The position numbers and the translations under genes were made by a program. The notes under the pieces are model-generated. The model did no database searches, was not told where the DNA came from, and saw nothing but the letters and a program-made list of their open reading frames with translations. Positions 37,591-48,075 of a stretch of 64,000 bases of DNA are shown piece by piece (position 1 is the stretch's first letter; every line of letters begins with the position of its first letter). Source of the DNA: Microbacterium sp. PM5 (GTDB taxonomy: Bacteria > Actinomycetota > Actinomycetes > Actinomycetales > Microbacteriaceae); contig NZ_CP022162.1 in assembly GCF_003293595.1 (NCBI RefSeq), positions 587,637 to 651,636 on the forward strand, in the 5' to 3' direction.

Positions 37591-37627
37591 CGCCGGTGCG
37601 CCGTGGGTCCGACCGGTACGCGCCGGC

Positions 37628-38365
37628 TCAGCCCGCCGCGCCCAGAGAGGGCACGAGCGGGTGCAGCGCGATCAGCAGACACGCCGTCCAATGGCAGAGG
37701 AAAGCCAGCACGGTGCACACGTGGAAGATCTCGTGGAACCCGAAGTGGCCCGGCCACGGGTTCGGCCTCTTCAGCGCGTAGACGATCGCTCCGCCGGTGT
37801 ACAGCAACCCGCCGACGATGACGAGGACCATCATTGCGAGGTTCGCCTGCAGCAGGTCGACGATGTACATCACCGCTGCCCACCCCAGCAGAAGGTAGAG
37901 CGCCACGTAGAGCCACCGCGGGGCGTTGATCCAGAAGACGCGGAACAGGATGCCGAGGATCGCGCCCGACCAGACCAGCACGAGCAGGAGGGTGCCCTTG
38001 TCGGGCGTCAGCGCCAGCACGGCGATCGGCGTGTAGGTGCCCGCGATCAGCAGCAGGATGTTGGCGTGGTCGATGCGCTTGAGCACCGCCTTGGTCGTCG
38101 GCCCCCAGTTGAACCGGTGATACAGCGCGGAGTTGCCGAACAGGAGGAGCGAGGTCACCATGAAGACGACCGCGGCCCACTTCGCGGCCGCACCCTGGGC
38201 GAAGACGATGAGCAGGACCCCGGCGGCCACGGCGACCGGGAACGTTCCGGCGTGGATCCAGCCGCGCCACGTGGGCTTCAGGTCGACCTGTGCACGGACG
38301 GAGCCAGCTTCGAGAAGCGGGAGCTGGGGCATGTCGGCGCCCTCGGCGGATGCGTGTCGGGTCAC
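37628..38365 (-). CDS. trhA: Hemolysin III family membrane protein
   Basis: This 245-residue protein has seven membrane helices and the PAQR/hemolysin III motifs ALYHRFNW, RIDHANILLLIAGTYTP and HFGFHEIFHVCTVLAFLCHW, whose His residues likely bind zinc. TrhA proteins affect membrane fluidity and lipid balance. GTG 38365 is preferred because TAGGCT lies seven bases before it (leaderless). ATG 38332 is an alternative start. Confidence 0.88.
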   Translation of the reverse strand: MTRHASAEGADMPQLPLLEAGSVRAQVDLKPTWRGWIHAGTFPVAVAAGVLLIVFAQGAAAKWAAVVFMVTSLLLFGNSALYHRFNWGPTTKAVLKRIDHANILLLIAGTYTPIAVLALTPDKGTLLLVLVWSGAILGILFRVFWINAPRWLYVALYLLLGWAAVMYIVDLLQANLAMMVLVIVGGLLYTGGAIVYALKRPNPWPGHFGFHEIFHVCTVLAFLCHWTACLLIALHPLVPSLGAAG

Positions 38366-38453
38366 GGCACCGAGCCTACGCGCAGCCTCATGCCGTCTTC
38401 CGCACATATCCTGTGTGCGGTCGGGGCCGGGGCTCGCGCGGTAGCGTAGGAAC

Positions 38454-39239
38454 GTGACACCCACCGGTTCGGGCGAGGGGCGTGGATTCCTCTATCGCCT
38501 CTACAGTTCGCGCCTGCGTCGCGAGTTGACCCCCGACACGGTTCCCCACCACGTCGCGATGATGATCGACGGCAATCGTCGCTGGGCGCGTCAGGCCGGC
38601 TTCACGACGGTCGCGCACGGACACCGTGCCGGAGCCGCGAAGATGCACGAGTTCCTGCGCTGGTGCGACGATCTCGGCATCCGTGTGGTGTCGCTCTACC
38701 TGCTGTCCACCGACAACCTCACCAAGCGCGACTCGCAGGAGCTCGCCGATCTCATCGAGATCATCGCCGAGCTCGCCGACGAGCTCTCGCTCGAGCCCGG
38801 CTGGCGCGTGCAGCACGTGGGTCGAGCGGAGATGCTGCCACCGGACCTGGCCCGCGTGTTACGGACGGCGGAGCAGCGGACGGCCGGAAACACGGGCCTG
38901 CACGTGAACCTCGCGGTCGGCTACGGCGGACGAAGCGAGATCGTCGACGCCGTTCGCAGCATCATCGCGCAGCACGACGAGCGCGGCGGCTCGCTCGAAG
39001 AGCTCGCCGCCAGCCTCACCCCGGAGCAGATCGGCGAGCACTTGTACACCGGAGGGCAAGCGGATCCCGACCTGGTGATCCGTACCTCGGGCGAACAGCG
39101 TCTCAGCGACTTCCTGCTCTGGCAGTCGGCGCATTCCGAGTTCTACTTCGTGGAGGCGCTCGGGCCGGATCTGCGCGAGGTCGACTTCCTCCGTGCCATC
39201 CGCGACTACGCCACGCGTGATCGCCGGTACGGCAGCTGA
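38454..39239 (+). CDS. uppS: Isoprenyl transferase (undecaprenyl diphosphate synthase family)
   Basis: This 261-residue enzyme makes long-chain cis-polyprenyl diphosphates for cell-wall synthesis. It has the catalytic MMIDGNRRWAR (Asp39, Asn41, Arg42), GHRAGA, VNLAVGYGGRSEI and the late DLVIRTSGEQRLSDFLLWQ. GTG 38454 is six bases after TAGCGT, so the mRNA is probably leaderless. It is divergent from trhA. Confidence 0.95.
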   Translation: MTPTGSGEGRGFLYRLYSSRLRRELTPDTVPHHVAMMIDGNRRWARQAGFTTVAHGHRAGAAKMHEFLRWCDDLGIRVVSLYLLSTDNLTKRDSQELADLIEIIAELADELSLEPGWRVQHVGRAEMLPPDLARVLRTAEQRTAGNTGLHVNLAVGYGGRSEIVDAVRSIIAQHDERGGSLEELAASLTPEQIGEHLYTGGQADPDLVIRTSGEQRLSDFLLWQSAHSEFYFVEALGPDLREVDFLRAIRDYATRDRRYGS

Positions 39240-39286
39240 CCGGAGCGGTCCGACCCGTAACGACGCGGCGTGGGACAATGGAGGAC

Positions 39287-40531
39287 GTGAACGACCTGCA
39301 GCCCTACCTCGATACCTTCGACAGCGCAGCGGGGTATCTGGACTGGGCGGCGTTCGGGCCGCTCTCACCTGCCGTGCGAGCCGAGACCCTGGCCGATGCC
39401 GAGCTCCTCGGCAGCGGTCGACGCTCCGGAATCGATCTGGTCTCCGAGAGATCCGACGAGGCGCGCGGCCTGGTCGCACAGGTTCTGGGATGTTCCGTCG
39501 ACGAGGTCGTGTTGCAGCCGTCGACGACCCACGGATTGCAGCACGCGATGCAGGGTCTTCGGGGCGTGCTCGTCGTGTCGGCTCAGGAGTTTCCCGCCCT
39601 GCGGGTGACGGCGCGCCGCGCTCAGGATGCTCGCGGCGTGCTCTCGGTTCGCGAGATCGACCCCTCCGGCGGGATCGTCACGGCGGATGCCGTGGCGGAG
39701 GCGCTCGATGACGAGGTGACGGCGGTCGCCGTCAGCCTGGTCGATTTCCGCACGGGAGCTGTCGCCGACCTGGCGGCGATCCGCGACCGGATCGGTGATC
39801 GGCTGCTCATCGTCGATTCCGTTCAGGGTTTCGCCGTCGTCGACGCCGACTGGGATGCCGCCGATGTGGTGTGCGGCAACGGGTACAAATGGCTTCGGGC
39901 CGGCCGGGGCACCGGCTTCGCGCGGTTCTCCGATCGGGCACGCGAGCACATCGAACCCGTACTCTCGGGGATCTCCGGTATGCAGGGTGACGCGAGCAGC
40001 GTCGGGGTTCCCGCGCCGTTGCCGACGGCCGCCGCCTATCAGGTCGCCCCGGCCGACCACCTCGCCGCCGGTCGCCTGGCGGCGGCGCTGCGCGAGGTGC
40101 TCGACGCGGGCATCCCGGACGTCGCCGCCGAACTGCGCTCGCGCGCACGGGCCGTGATGGATCTCGCAGATCGCTATGGGATTCCTGTCGTGACCCCGCG
40201 CGACCGGCACGCCGGCATCGTGGCCTTGCAGCCGGCCCCTCACGAGGCGGCGCCGCTGGCCGCCGCTCTCGCCAATCACGGCGTCACCGTCACTGCCCGC
40301 GGCGCCACGATCCGGGTCGCGCCCCACGTCGGAACGGGTGCGGACAGTTTCGTTCTGCTCGGCGACGCCTTCGCCGAGCTCGCCGCCGCGCGTGCCATCG
40401 TCGAGCCCGGTCCCGCCGCCATCGCACTGCCGGAGCCCGGTTCTTCCGACGATCTTCCGGTCTCTCTCGAGGTCACCGCGGCCCCCACGCAGGCTCTCGA
40501 GGCCTCGTCCGCCGACGACATCACACGTTAA
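39287..40531 (+). CDS. Class V aminotransferase-like PLP enzyme
   Basis: The 414-residue protein resembles the cysteine-desulfurase/isopenicillin-epimerase group. LQPSTTHGLQHAMQGL is the cofactor-binding start, VDSVQGF supplies the PLP Asp-like region and CGNGYKWLRAG holds the PLP lysine. The substrate is unknown. The start is uncertain: GTG 39287 lies seven bases after GACAAT (leaderless), while ATG 39278 is just upstream. The last 40 residues are a low-complexity Ala/Pro tail. Confidence 0.8.
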   Translation: MNDLQPYLDTFDSAAGYLDWAAFGPLSPAVRAETLADAELLGSGRRSGIDLVSERSDEARGLVAQVLGCSVDEVVLQPSTTHGLQHAMQGLRGVLVVSAQEFPALRVTARRAQDARGVLSVREIDPSGGIVTADAVAEALDDEVTAVAVSLVDFRTGAVADLAAIRDRIGDRLLIVDSVQGFAVVDADWDAADVVCGNGYKWLRAGRGTGFARFSDRAREHIEPVLSGISGMQGDASSVGVPAPLPTAAAYQVAPADHLAAGRLAAALREVLDAGIPDVAAELRSRARAVMDLADRYGIPVVTPRDRHAGIVALQPAPHEAAPLAAALANHGVTVTARGATIRVAPHVGTGADSFVLLGDAFAELAAARAIVEPGPAAIALPEPGSSDDLPVSLEVTAAPTQALEASSADDITR

Positions 40532-40695
40532 CGTCCCCGACACCGATCGGCGGCGTGTCGCGGATGGCGCGAGCGCATCGCGCGCCGTACGGTCATCACA
40601 TCGGGCAAGGCGCCCGGTCGGGTCGGCCTCCACACGACTCGTGGCCACGGTCGACTCGAAACTGCCGGGTGCTCCACCCGGGGCGGGAGTGAGTT

Positions 40696-42051
40696 GTGAC
40701 CACACGGGCTTCACTGCAGCAACGCCGGATCGATGAGAGTGTCGAGGAGGTCGTGGACACCGATCTGCGCACCTACGTCCTCGACACTTCTGTGCTCCTC
40801 AGCGATCCGCGCGCGTTCTTCCGGTTCGCGGAGCATTCCGTCGTCGTCCCCGTGGTGGTGATCACCGAGCTCGAAGGCAAGCGGCACGACCCGGAGATCG
40901 GCTACTTCGCCCGGCAGGCTCTGCGTCACCTCGACGAACTGCGTGTCGAGCACGGGCGCCTGGACTTTGCCGTCCCCGTCGGGGACGGAGGAACGCTGCG
41001 CGTCGAGCTGACCAACACGGATCCCTCCGTTCTGCCCGCCGGCATGCGGCTCGGCGACAACGACACGCGCATCCTCTCCGTCGCCATGCACCTCGCTTCC
41101 GATGGCCAGCGAGTCACGGTCGTCTCGAAGGACCTCCCCATGCGCGTCAAGGCGGCCTCTCTCGGCATCCACGCCGAGGAGTATCTCGCGGAGCAGGCCG
41201 TCGACAGCGGGTGGACGGGCATCGCCGACATCGCGATCTCCGGTGACGACATGAGCGACCTCTACGAGGCGGAGGTCGCGACCAGCGAGGAGGTGCACGG
41301 CCTCCCGGTGAACACGGGTCTCGTGATCCACTCCGAGCGCGGGTCGGCTCTCGGCCGCGTCACCGGAGACGGCGCGTTCCGCCTCGTCCGCGGCGACCGC
41401 GACGTGTTCGGACTCCACGGCCGCAGCGCTGAGCAGCGCATCGCGATCGACCTGCTGCTGGATCCCGAGGTCGGGATCGTGTCCCTCGGTGGGCGCGCCG
41501 GAACCGGCAAGTCGGCGCTCGCTCTCTGCGCGGGACTGGACGCTGTCCTCGAGCGTCAGCAGCAGAAGAAGATCATCGTCTTCCGCCCGCTGTTCGCTGT
41601 CGGGGGCCAGGAGCTGGGCTACCTGCCGGGCGATCAGTCCGAGAAGATGAATCCGTGGGGGCAGGCGGTCTTCGACACCCTCGGATCCGTGGTCTCCGGA
41701 AACGTCCTCGAGGAAGTCGTCGCGCGCGGGATGCTCGAGGTGCTCCCGCTGACCCACATCCGCGGGCGCTCCCTCCACGACGCCTTCGTGATCGTCGATG
41801 AGGCTCAGTCCCTCGAGCGCAACGTGCTGCTGACGGTGCTCAGCCGGATCGGGCAGAACTCGCGCGTCGTCCTCACCCACGACGTCGGCCAGCGCGACAA
41901 CCTCCGTGTCGGCCGCCACGACGGCATCGCCTCGGTGATCGAAACGCTGAAGGGCCACAGCCTCTTCGGTCACGTGACGCTCATGCGCTCCGAGCGTTCG
42001 GCGATCGCCGCGCTGGTCACCGACCTGCTGGAGCAGGGCGAGCTGAGCTGA
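40696..42051 (+). CDS. phoH2: PhoH family protein with N-terminal PIN domain
   Basis: The 451-residue protein joins a PIN RNase domain (Asp30 in YVLDTSVLL, Glu58 region in ITELEGKRH, Asp121/Asp123 in GDNDTRIL) to a PhoH ATPase (Walker [10 protein letters not shown] at 265-273, Walker [10 protein letters not shown]). PhoH2 proteins are RNA helicase-nucleases, often linked to toxin-antitoxin-like control. GTG 40696 is used. The 164 bases before it contain no gene and no clear promoter. Confidence 0.93.
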   Translation: MTTRASLQQRRIDESVEEVVDTDLRTYVLDTSVLLSDPRAFFRFAEHSVVVPVVVITELEGKRHDPEIGYFARQALRHLDELRVEHGRLDFAVPVGDGGTLRVELTNTDPSVLPAGMRLGDNDTRILSVAMHLASDGQRVTVVSKDLPMRVKAASLGIHAEEYLAEQAVDSGWTGIADIAISGDDMSDLYEAEVATSEEVHGLPVNTGLVIHSERGSALGRVTGDGAFRLVRGDRDVFGLHGRSAEQRIAIDLLLDPEVGIVSLGGRAGTGKSALALCAGLDAVLERQQQKKIIVFRPLFAVGGQELGYLPGDQSEKMNPWGQAVFDTLGSVVSGNVLEEVVARGMLEVLPLTHIRGRSLHDAFVIVDEAQSLERNVLLTVLSRIGQNSRVVLTHDVGQRDNLRVGRHDGIASVIETLKGHSLFGHVTLMRSERSAIAALVTDLLEQGELS

Positions 42052-42071
42052 CGCTCCCCGTTCGCACCGCG

Positions 42072-42119
42072 CCGTCCGCGGCGAGGCCTACTCCCAGCGA
42101 TAGCCCTCGCCGCGGACGG
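42072..42119. terminator. Bidirectional terminator overlapping the regulator's 3' end
   Basis: CCGTCCGCGGCGAGG (42072-42086) is perfectly complementary to CCTCGCCGCGGACGG (42105-42119), a 15-base stem with an 18-base loop. The right arm is part of the regulator coding sequence. It can serve both the phoH and the regulator transcripts. Confidence 0.7.
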
Positions 42120-42744
42120 TAGCGATGTGGTCGGCGCCGAGCTTCGCTCGCAGGTACCGCACGTAGACGTCCACGACGTTCGAACCCGGATCGAAGTCGA
42201 GGCCCCAGATACGGCTGAGCAGCGTCTCACGCGTGAGGACCTCGCCGGCGTGACGCAGGAACTGTTCGGCGAGTGCGAACTCGCGGGCGGAGAGGTCGAC
42301 GTCGTGACCGGCTACGGAGCAGCGGCGCGCCAGCAGGTCGAGCGTCACATCTCCGCGGGAGAGCACCATCGTGATGGCTCCCGTGCGCTCCCGAAGACGC
42401 GAGCGCACGCGCGCCATGAGCTCCGCGAGCGAGAAGGGCTTCGGAACGTAGTCGCTGGCGCCGGCATCCAGCCCGTCCACGGCGTCGCGGGCCGAACTAC
42501 GAGCGGTCAGCATGATCACCGGGAGCGACTGCCCGTCGCCGCGCAGACGCCGCAGAACCTCGAAACCGTCCATGCCGGGAAGGCCGACGTCGAGGATCAC
42601 GAGATCGATGTCACCGCGCGAGGCACGTTCGAGACCGGCCGCGCCGTCCTCGCAGGCGGTCGTCTCGTACCCTTCGGCGGACAGGGCGCGCGAGACCATC
42701 GAGACGATGTGCGGCTCGTCGTCGACGATGAGGATGCGGGTCAT
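42088..42744 (-). CDS. OmpR-family response regulator
   Basis: The 218-residue protein has a receiver domain with Asp8/Asp9, the phosphorylated Asp52 in LVILDVGLP and Lys102 in YVPKPFS. A winged-helix DNA-binding domain ends in RYLRAKLGADHIATVRGEGYRW. It overlaps the sensor kinase gene by four bases, yet on this strand the kinase lies upstream. Its target genes are unknown. Confidence 0.93.
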   Translation of the reverse strand: MTRILIVDDEPHIVSMVSRALSAEGYETTACEDGAAGLERASRGDIDLVILDVGLPGMDGFEVLRRLRGDGQSLPVIMLTARSSARDAVDGLDAGASDYVPKPFSLAELMARVRSRLRERTGAITMVLSRGDVTLDLLARRCSVAGHDVDLSAREFALAEQFLRHAGEVLTRETLLSRIWGLDFDPGSNVVDVYVRYLRAKLGADHIATVRGEGYRWE

Positions 42745-43733
42745 CCGGAGGCCTCCCGTTGTTGGACGACATCCCCCGCGCGCACCGGCGTGGGCAGCGT
42801 CGCCTGCGTACCGATGGGGATCTCGATGGTGAAAGTGGCACCGCCACCCGGAGTGTCGGCCACGGTGCAGTGACCGCCGTGCGCCTTGGCGATCGCGTCG
42901 ACGATGGCGAGGCCCAGGCCCGATCCGCCGACCGACCGCTTGCCGGTGCCCCGGTCGAAGCGACGGAAGATACGGTGGCGCACCGCGGGCGCGATTCCCG
43001 CGCCGTGATCGCGTACCCACAGCTGAGCACCGGAGGGATGCACGGCGCTGCCGATCTCGATCGCCGAGCCGGCGGGGGTGTACTTCGCCGCGTTGTCGGC
43101 CAACTGCAGCCACGCCTGCAGGAGGCGATCACGATCGCCGTGGATGATCCCTGCTGCGCGTTGCTCGACCCCCCAGTCGTGGTCCGCGATGACGGCGACC
43201 AGCTCCGCGACGCGTCGGGTCAGCGCGTCCAGATCGACATCTCCCATCGTGAAGCTGTCGCTTTCGACGGCGGCCAGCAGGTCGATGTCGCCGATCAGGC
43301 GCGTCATGCGATCGAGTTCGGCGATGCCGAGCGCACGCGTCGCCGCGACGTCGGAGGGGTCGGCGGCATCCATGAGCTCCAGGTGTCCGCGCACGATCGT
43401 GATCGGCGTCTTCAACTCGTGTCGCACGTCGTCCAGGAGCCGGCGCTGGGCGTCGAAGAGAGCATCGGGGCTCTCGAGGCCGTCAGGCAGCTCTGGCGTG
43501 TGGCGTCTCTCGTCCAGCAGCAGCCAGCCCACCAGTGCCGTCACCGCGAGCGTCAGAGCCGCTGCAGCGGCGAAGACGACGACCGAGACCCAGGTGGTCG
43601 GCGCGCCGGTCGCGGCGTGGACCGAGAGCAGCGCGAGGGCCGTCAGTCCGAATCCCGCCGCGACCACGGCCAGGACGACGCCGAGCCCGCGTGCGCGCCT
43701 TGCCGCACGGGGAGGGCGGACGGCGCGATTCAC
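42741..43733 (-). CDS. Sensor histidine kinase
   Basis: The 330-residue protein has two membrane helices (LGVVLAVVAAGFGLTALALL and WVSVVVFAAAAALTLAVTAL). A dimerisation domain with the phosphorylated His105 (DVRHELKTPIT) follows, then an ATPase domain with an N box (QLADNAAKYTPAG), DHGAGIA and GGSGLGLAIV. The loop outside the membrane is very short, so it may sense membrane or internal signals. GTG 43733 is six bases after CATAAT, which suggests a leaderless mRNA. Confidence 0.92.
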   Translation of the reverse strand: MNRAVRPPRAARRARGLGVVLAVVAAGFGLTALALLSVHAATGAPTTWVSVVVFAAAAALTLAVTALVGWLLLDERRHTPELPDGLESPDALFDAQRRLLDDVRHELKTPITIVRGHLELMDAADPSDVAATRALGIAELDRMTRLIGDIDLLAAVESDSFTMGDVDLDALTRRVAELVAVIADHDWGVEQRAAGIIHGDRDRLLQAWLQLADNAAKYTPAGSAIEIGSAVHPSGAQLWVRDHGAGIAPAVRHRIFRRFDRGTGKRSVGGSGLGLAIVDAIAKAHGGHCTVADTPGGGATFTIEIPIGTQATLPTPVRAGDVVQQREASG

Positions 43734-43768
43734 CCTCTGATTATGAACCCGACAGGGGGAGCAGGCGA

Positions 43769-45166
43769 TCAGCCGGGGTGCGTCATCGACAGAAGGTCGA
43801 GCTTCGTGTCGAGTTGCTCCTCGGTCAGCTCTCCTCTTTCGACGTAGCCGAGGTCGATCACAGCCTCGCGCACCGTGATGCCCTTGGCGACGGCGTGCTT
43901 GGCGATCTTCGCCGCCGCTTCGTAGCCGATGAGCTTGTTGAGCGGGGTCACGATCGACGGCGACATCCCGGCGAAGGCGGCGGCGCGCTCGAGGTTCGCT
44001 TCCAGACCGTCGACCGTCTTGTCGGCCAGCACGCGCATCGCGTTCGACAGCAGGCGGATCGACTCCAGCAGGGCCGTGCCCATGACCGGGATCGCGACGT
44101 TCAGCTCGAACGAGCCGGATGCGCCCGCCCAGGCCACCGTCGCGTCGTTGCCGATCACGCGCGCGCACACCATGAGGGTCGCCTCGGGGACGACCGGGTT
44201 CACCTTTCCGGGCATGATCGAGGACCCGGGCTGCAGGTCGGGGATGTGCAACTCGCCGAGGCCGGTGTTGGGGCCCGATCCCATCCATCGCAGGTCGTTG
44301 TTGATCTTCGTCAGCGAGACCGCGATCGTGCGCAGGGCGCCGGATGCCTCGACCAGGCCGTCGCGGTTGGCCTGCGCCTCGAAGTGGTCGTGCGCTTCGG
44401 TGATGGGAAGTTCGGTCTCCTCGGCCAGGAGCGCGATGACCTTCTGCGGGAAGCCGAGTGGTGTGTTGATGCCGGTGCCGACGGCCGTGCCGCCCAACGG
44501 CACCTCGCCCACGCGGGGAAGCACGGCACGCACCCGCTCGATGCCGAGGCGGATCTGGCGCGCATACCCCCCGAACTCCTGTCCGAGGGTCACCGGAGTC
44601 GCGTCCATGAGGTGCGTGCGGCCCGACTTCACGGCGTCCTTCCACAGGAGCGCCTTCGCCTCCAGGGCGACAGCGAGGTGGTCGAGGGCGGGGATGAGGT
44701 CATCGATGAGCGCCTGTGTGACGGCGATGTGGACGGAGGTCGGGAAGACATCGTTGGACGACTGCGATGCATTGACGTGATCGTTCGGATGAACCGGCGC
44801 GCCGAGCTTCTGAGTGGCGAGCGAGGCGAGTACCTCGTTCATGTTCATGTTCGACGAGGTGCCCGATCCCGTCTGGTATGTGTCCACGGGGAAGTGGGCG
44901 TCGTATCGACCGGTGATGACGTCGTCGGCGGCAGCCGCGATCGCATCGGCGATCGCGCCATCAAGGGTTCCGAGTTCCTTGTTGGCCAGCGCCGCGGCCT
45001 TCTTGATGCGCGCAAGCGCGGCGATCTGCGTCGACTCCAGCCCGGTGCCCGAGATCGGAAAATTCTCCACGGCGCGCTGGGTCTGTGCGGCGTACAGAGC
45101 GTCCTTCGGCACGCGCACCTCGCCCATCGTGTCGTGTTCGATGCGGTACTCGGTGGTCTCGGTCAT
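43769..45166 (-). CDS. fumC: Class II fumarate hydratase
   Basis: The 465-residue enzyme converts fumarate to malate in the citric acid cycle. It shows [43 protein letters not shown] and the signature [14 protein letters not shown] 45166 is chosen because GAGGA stands ten bases before it; the GTG at 45175 is too close to that site. It is a complete, typical member. Confidence 0.96.
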   Translation of the reverse strand: MTETTEYRIEHDTMGEVRVPKDALYAAQTQRAVENFPISGTGLESTQIAALARIKKAAALANKELGTLDGAIADAIAAAADDVITGRYDAHFPVDTYQTGSGTSSNMNMNEVLASLATQKLGAPVHPNDHVNASQSSNDVFPTSVHIAVTQALIDDLIPALDHLAVALEAKALLWKDAVKSGRTHLMDATPVTLGQEFGGYARQIRLGIERVRAVLPRVGEVPLGGTAVGTGINTPLGFPQKVIALLAEETELPITEAHDHFEAQANRDGLVEASGALRTIAVSLTKINNDLRWMGSGPNTGLGELHIPDLQPGSSIMPGKVNPVVPEATLMVCARVIGNDATVAWAGASGSFELNVAIPVMGTALLESIRLLSNAMRVLADKTVDGLEANLERAAAFAGMSPSIVTPLNKLIGYEAAAKIAKHAVAKGITVREAVIDLGYVERGELTEEQLDTKLDLLSMTHPG

Positions 45167-45225
45167 TGCGGTCACGTCCTCGTTTCCTGTGCGTCTTCGG
45201 TTGTGGTGTCGGGCGGGTGCCCGGC

Positions 45226-45876
45226 TCAGGCCGTCTGGAGGCCTACGGCGACGTGCGGCACCGCCGTGCCCTCGCTCAGCCGGTAGTTCGCGCCCACGAT
45301 GCCCAGTCGGCCCTCGGCGACCGCGTCGGCGATGAGCCGCGAGGAGGCGAGCAGATCGTCGACCGTGTTCTTGAGGTGTTCCCGTCCCACGTCCTCGGCG
45401 TCCAGCTCACGAGGATCGACCTCGCCGCCGGCATCGCGGAGCACGGTGCGTGCCGCCGGCACGATGCGCGCGATCAGGCGCCAGATGTGCGGGGGGAGTT
45501 CGGGCGAGCCGAGCGCGGTGGAGTCGATCGCGGCGCGCACGGCACCGCACGCGTCGTGTGCGAGCACGATGATGAGCGAGACGTCCAGCGCCGCGACGGC
45601 ATACTCCAGGCTGGCCACCGCGGAGTCCGAGGCGACCTGGCCGGCGTTACGGACGACGAACAGGTCGCCGAGGCCCTGATCGAAGATGATCTCCGCCGCC
45701 AGGCGTGAATCCGCACAGCCGAACAGCGCGGCCCGTGGGGTCTGAGCGGCGGCGAGCTCGTTGCGCCGCTCGACGTCTTGTCGCGGATGGCGCGGCTCAC
45801 CTGCGACGAAACGGGCGTTGCCCTCGAGCATCTCCTCCCAGACGAGCGAAGGGGTGGGGCGGACGGTTGCGTTCAT
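45226..45876 (-). CDS. Beta-carbonic anhydrase
   Basis: The 216-residue enzyme interconverts CO2 and bicarbonate. The zinc ligands are Cys54 with Asp56 and Arg58 in FGCADSRLA, and His107/Cys110 in [18 protein letters not shown] precedes ATG 45876. The start overlaps the end of the DUF4245 gene by four bases, so the two are co-transcribed with the genes upstream. Confidence 0.93.
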   Translation of the reverse strand: MNATVRPTPSLVWEEMLEGNARFVAGEPRHPRQDVERRNELAAAQTPRAALFGCADSRLAAEIIFDQGLGDLFVVRNAGQVASDSAVASLEYAVAALDVSLIIVLAHDACGAVRAAIDSTALGSPELPPHIWRLIARIVPAARTVLRDAGGEVDPRELDAEDVGREHLKNTVDDLLASSRLIADAVAEGRLGIVGANYRLSEGTAVPHVAVGLQTA

Positions 45877-46499
45877 CTCTTCTCCTCGCGCATGGTCAGA
45901 ATCTGATCGGTGACGCCGGACGCCGCGACGGCGGCCGTTGCGGCGTCGGTCGCCCCGTAGATCAGCACCGTGTCGGAGCCGGCCGTCGTCGAGATGGCGT
46001 ACGAGACCGTGTCGGTGCGGGCGGCGGCAGGGATCGTGTACTCGTCCCAGGCGATCCCGTCGATGGTGACGCTGCCGGAGGGCGCGAACCCGCCCAGCAC
46101 CTTCGTCGCCCATCCGGCGTCGGCGTCGACGCCCTGTGCCACGCGCACGTAGCCGCTCGGCGGTGCATACACGACGCGCCACATCGAGCCCTCCAGTCGC
46201 GCCGAGTTGGCGCGCCAGTTCTCGGGGACGACGGGAACCAGCAGGGGGTGTCCGATGGCTTCCGACGCGCTCTGCGCTGCCGCGGCCACGTCCGCTTCCT
46301 CAGGGTCGGGCAGTGAACCGCGCGGCACCCCGAAGTAGACGACGGCGACGACGGCCATGATGACCAGGAGAGCTGCCACCAGGTTGCGGAAGGTCTTGCT
46401 CTGGCGGTACGCCCGCGAGGCGGCCGCCTTGCGATCGGCGGTCTCCGCGGGCGTCTCGGGTCGGCCGAGCTCCGCGACGATGCGAGGACCCGATGCCAT
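45873..46499 (-). CDS. DUF4245 family membrane protein
   Basis: The 208-residue protein begins [20 protein letters not shown], then RQSKTFRNLVAALLVIMAVV with one membrane helix. The exported domain contains RVVYAPPSGYVRVAQG and WDEYTIPAAARTD. These are DUF4245 features in actinobacteria, often beside exonuclease VII genes. Function unknown. It overlaps xseB by one base. Confidence 0.85.
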   Translation of the reverse strand: MASGPRIVAELGRPETPAETADRKAAASRAYRQSKTFRNLVAALLVIMAVVAVVYFGVPRGSLPDPEEADVAAAAQSASEAIGHPLLVPVVPENWRANSARLEGSMWRVVYAPPSGYVRVAQGVDADAGWATKVLGGFAPSGSVTIDGIAWDEYTIPAAARTDTVSYAISTTAGSDTVLIYGATDAATAAVAASGVTDQILTMREEKR

Positions 46500-46720
46500 T
46501 ACGACTCCGCGTCCGCGGGACGGGCGGCATCGAGAAGCCGCTTCGCGCCGAGCAGCCACTCCTCGCAGCGCGCGGCGAGAGCTTCACCGCGGGTCCACAG
46601 GGCGAGCGACTGCTCCAGAGTCGGCGCGCCCTGCTCGAGTTCGGCTACAACGCGCACGAGCTCGTCCCGGGCCTGCTCGAATGAGAGATCGGCGACGTCG
46701 GTGGCCGTGTCGCTGGTCAT
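46499..46720 (-). CDS. xseB: Exonuclease VII small subunit
   Basis: The 73-residue helical protein has [20 protein letters not shown] and [19 protein letters not shown], the XseB pattern. It binds the large subunit to degrade single-stranded DNA from both ends. ATG 46720 is seven bases after TAGAAT; ATG 46729 is an in-frame alternative inside that box. It follows xseA closely. Confidence 0.93.
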   Translation of the reverse strand: MTSDTATDVADLSFEQARDELVRVVAELEQGAPTLEQSLALWTRGEALAARCEEWLLGAKRLLDAARPADAES

Positions 46721-46730
46721 GGCGTCCATT

Positions 46731-48014
46731 CTAGGCCGCCCCGCCGGCGTCTTCTGCGAGCGGACCCGCCGAGCGCGCGGTGAACGAGCCCTCGGCGACG
46801 GTGACCGTCACGGAGGTGCCCACGGGAACCTGACGAGCGTCGCGGACGATGACCCCGGCATCCAGATGGGCGATGGCATAGCCGCGTTCGAGTGTCGCGC
46901 CGGGGGAGAGGGCGCGCAGCGACGCGCGCAGCTGCGCCGTCGTGCGTTCCGCGGCATCCATCCGTCGGTGCACGATGTCGCGGCCGCGCGAGACGAGGGT
47001 CCAGAGCTCGTGGGCGCGGGGCGTGAGCAGAGACTCGGGCGTCCGCAGCACAGGACGCGAGCGCAGCTGCTCGAGCTGGGCGATGTCGTGACCGACCCTT
47101 TGCGTGAGGCGCGTGCGCGCGCGCGAGCGCAGCTGGTTCACGAGCGCCCGTTGCTCCGAGACGTCGGGGACGACGCGCTTGGCGGCATCCGTCGGTGTCG
47201 ACGCCCGTACGTCCGCGACGTCGTCGAGTAGCGGATGGTCGTTCTCGTGGCCGATGGCGGAGACGACCGGCGTGGATGCCGCGGCCACCGCACGCACCAG
47301 GCGTTCATCGCTGAAGCCGAGCAGGGTCTGCGGATCGCCGCCGCCGCGGGCGATGATGATGACGTCGACGTTCGGGTCGGCATCGAGCGCCGTGAGCGCG
47401 GCGATCGTCTCGGGAACGCAGCGCTCGCCCTGGACCGCGGCATGGATCGTGCGGAAGCGGACCCCCGGCCAGCGCAGTTCGGCGTTGCGGTGCACATCCT
47501 TCTCCGCGTCGCTGCGCTCACCGGTGACGAGGCCGACGAGCTGGGGAAGGAACGGAAGGCGCTTCTTGCGGGCAGGGTCGAACAGTCCCTCTGCACGCAA
47601 CTGGGCGCGCAGCTTCTCGAGCCGCTCGAGCTGATCGCCGAGGCCCGTATGGCGCATCGCGGAGACGGTGAAGGTGAAGTCTCCGGTCTTCACGAAGAAG
47701 TCGCTCTTCACGCACGCCACCACGAGGTCGCCGACCTTGAGGTCATCGGGCAGGCGCTGAAGGGTCGAAGACCACAGACGGAACGAGAGCATCGCGTCAC
47801 CGTTCGCGTCCTTCAGGCGCCCGAAGACGTGTCCGCCGCGGAGGTTCCACGCGGTGATCTCACCTTCGACCCAGACGGACCCCCAGGTCGAGACGAACCC
47901 GCGGATGGTCTCGTTCAACCGTGACACCGACGTCGGAGCATCGGCGCGTGAGTCGCGCGGAGCGACCGCATCGGGAGGAGGGACGTGCCCGGGGGCGGAC
48001 GCGAACGATGCCAT
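46731..48014 (-). CDS. xseA: Exonuclease VII large subunit
   Basis: The 427-residue nuclease has an N-terminal OB domain ([20 protein letters not shown]), the catalytic core with [18 protein letters not shown] and [20 protein letters not shown], then [17 protein letters not shown] coiled-coil C-terminus follows, ending [12 protein letters not shown]. The gene diverges from ispH. Confidence 0.95.
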   Translation of the reverse strand: MASFASAPGHVPPPDAVAPRDSRADAPTSVSRLNETIRGFVSTWGSVWVEGEITAWNLRGGHVFGRLKDANGDAMLSFRLWSSTLQRLPDDLKVGDLVVACVKSDFFVKTGDFTFTVSAMRHTGLGDQLERLEKLRAQLRAEGLFDPARKKRLPFLPQLVGLVTGERSDAEKDVHRNAELRWPGVRFRTIHAAVQGERCVPETIAALTALDADPNVDVIIIARGGGDPQTLLGFSDERLVRAVAAASTPVVSAIGHENDHPLLDDVADVRASTPTDAAKRVVPDVSEQRALVNQLRSRARTRLTQRVGHDIAQLEQLRSRPVLRTPESLLTPRAHELWTLVSRGRDIVHRRMDAAERTTAQLRASLRALSPGATLERGYAIAHLDAGVIVRDARQVPVGTSVTVTVAEGSFTARSAGPLAEDAGGAA

Positions 48015-48075
48015 CGATGCCTCTCCGCCGCGCGCATGCGGCCCTCACTCAGCCCGCTCTCCCTAGAATCAAGGG

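Noticed and set aside
40532..40695. Possible small RNA gene before phoH
   Set aside because: I see no promoter, no terminator hairpin and no recognisable RNA family in this interval.
42088..43113. Extended 341-residue response regulator
   Set aside because: The receiver domain begins at ATG 42744. The upstream part is out of frame with the sensor kinase gene and has no features.
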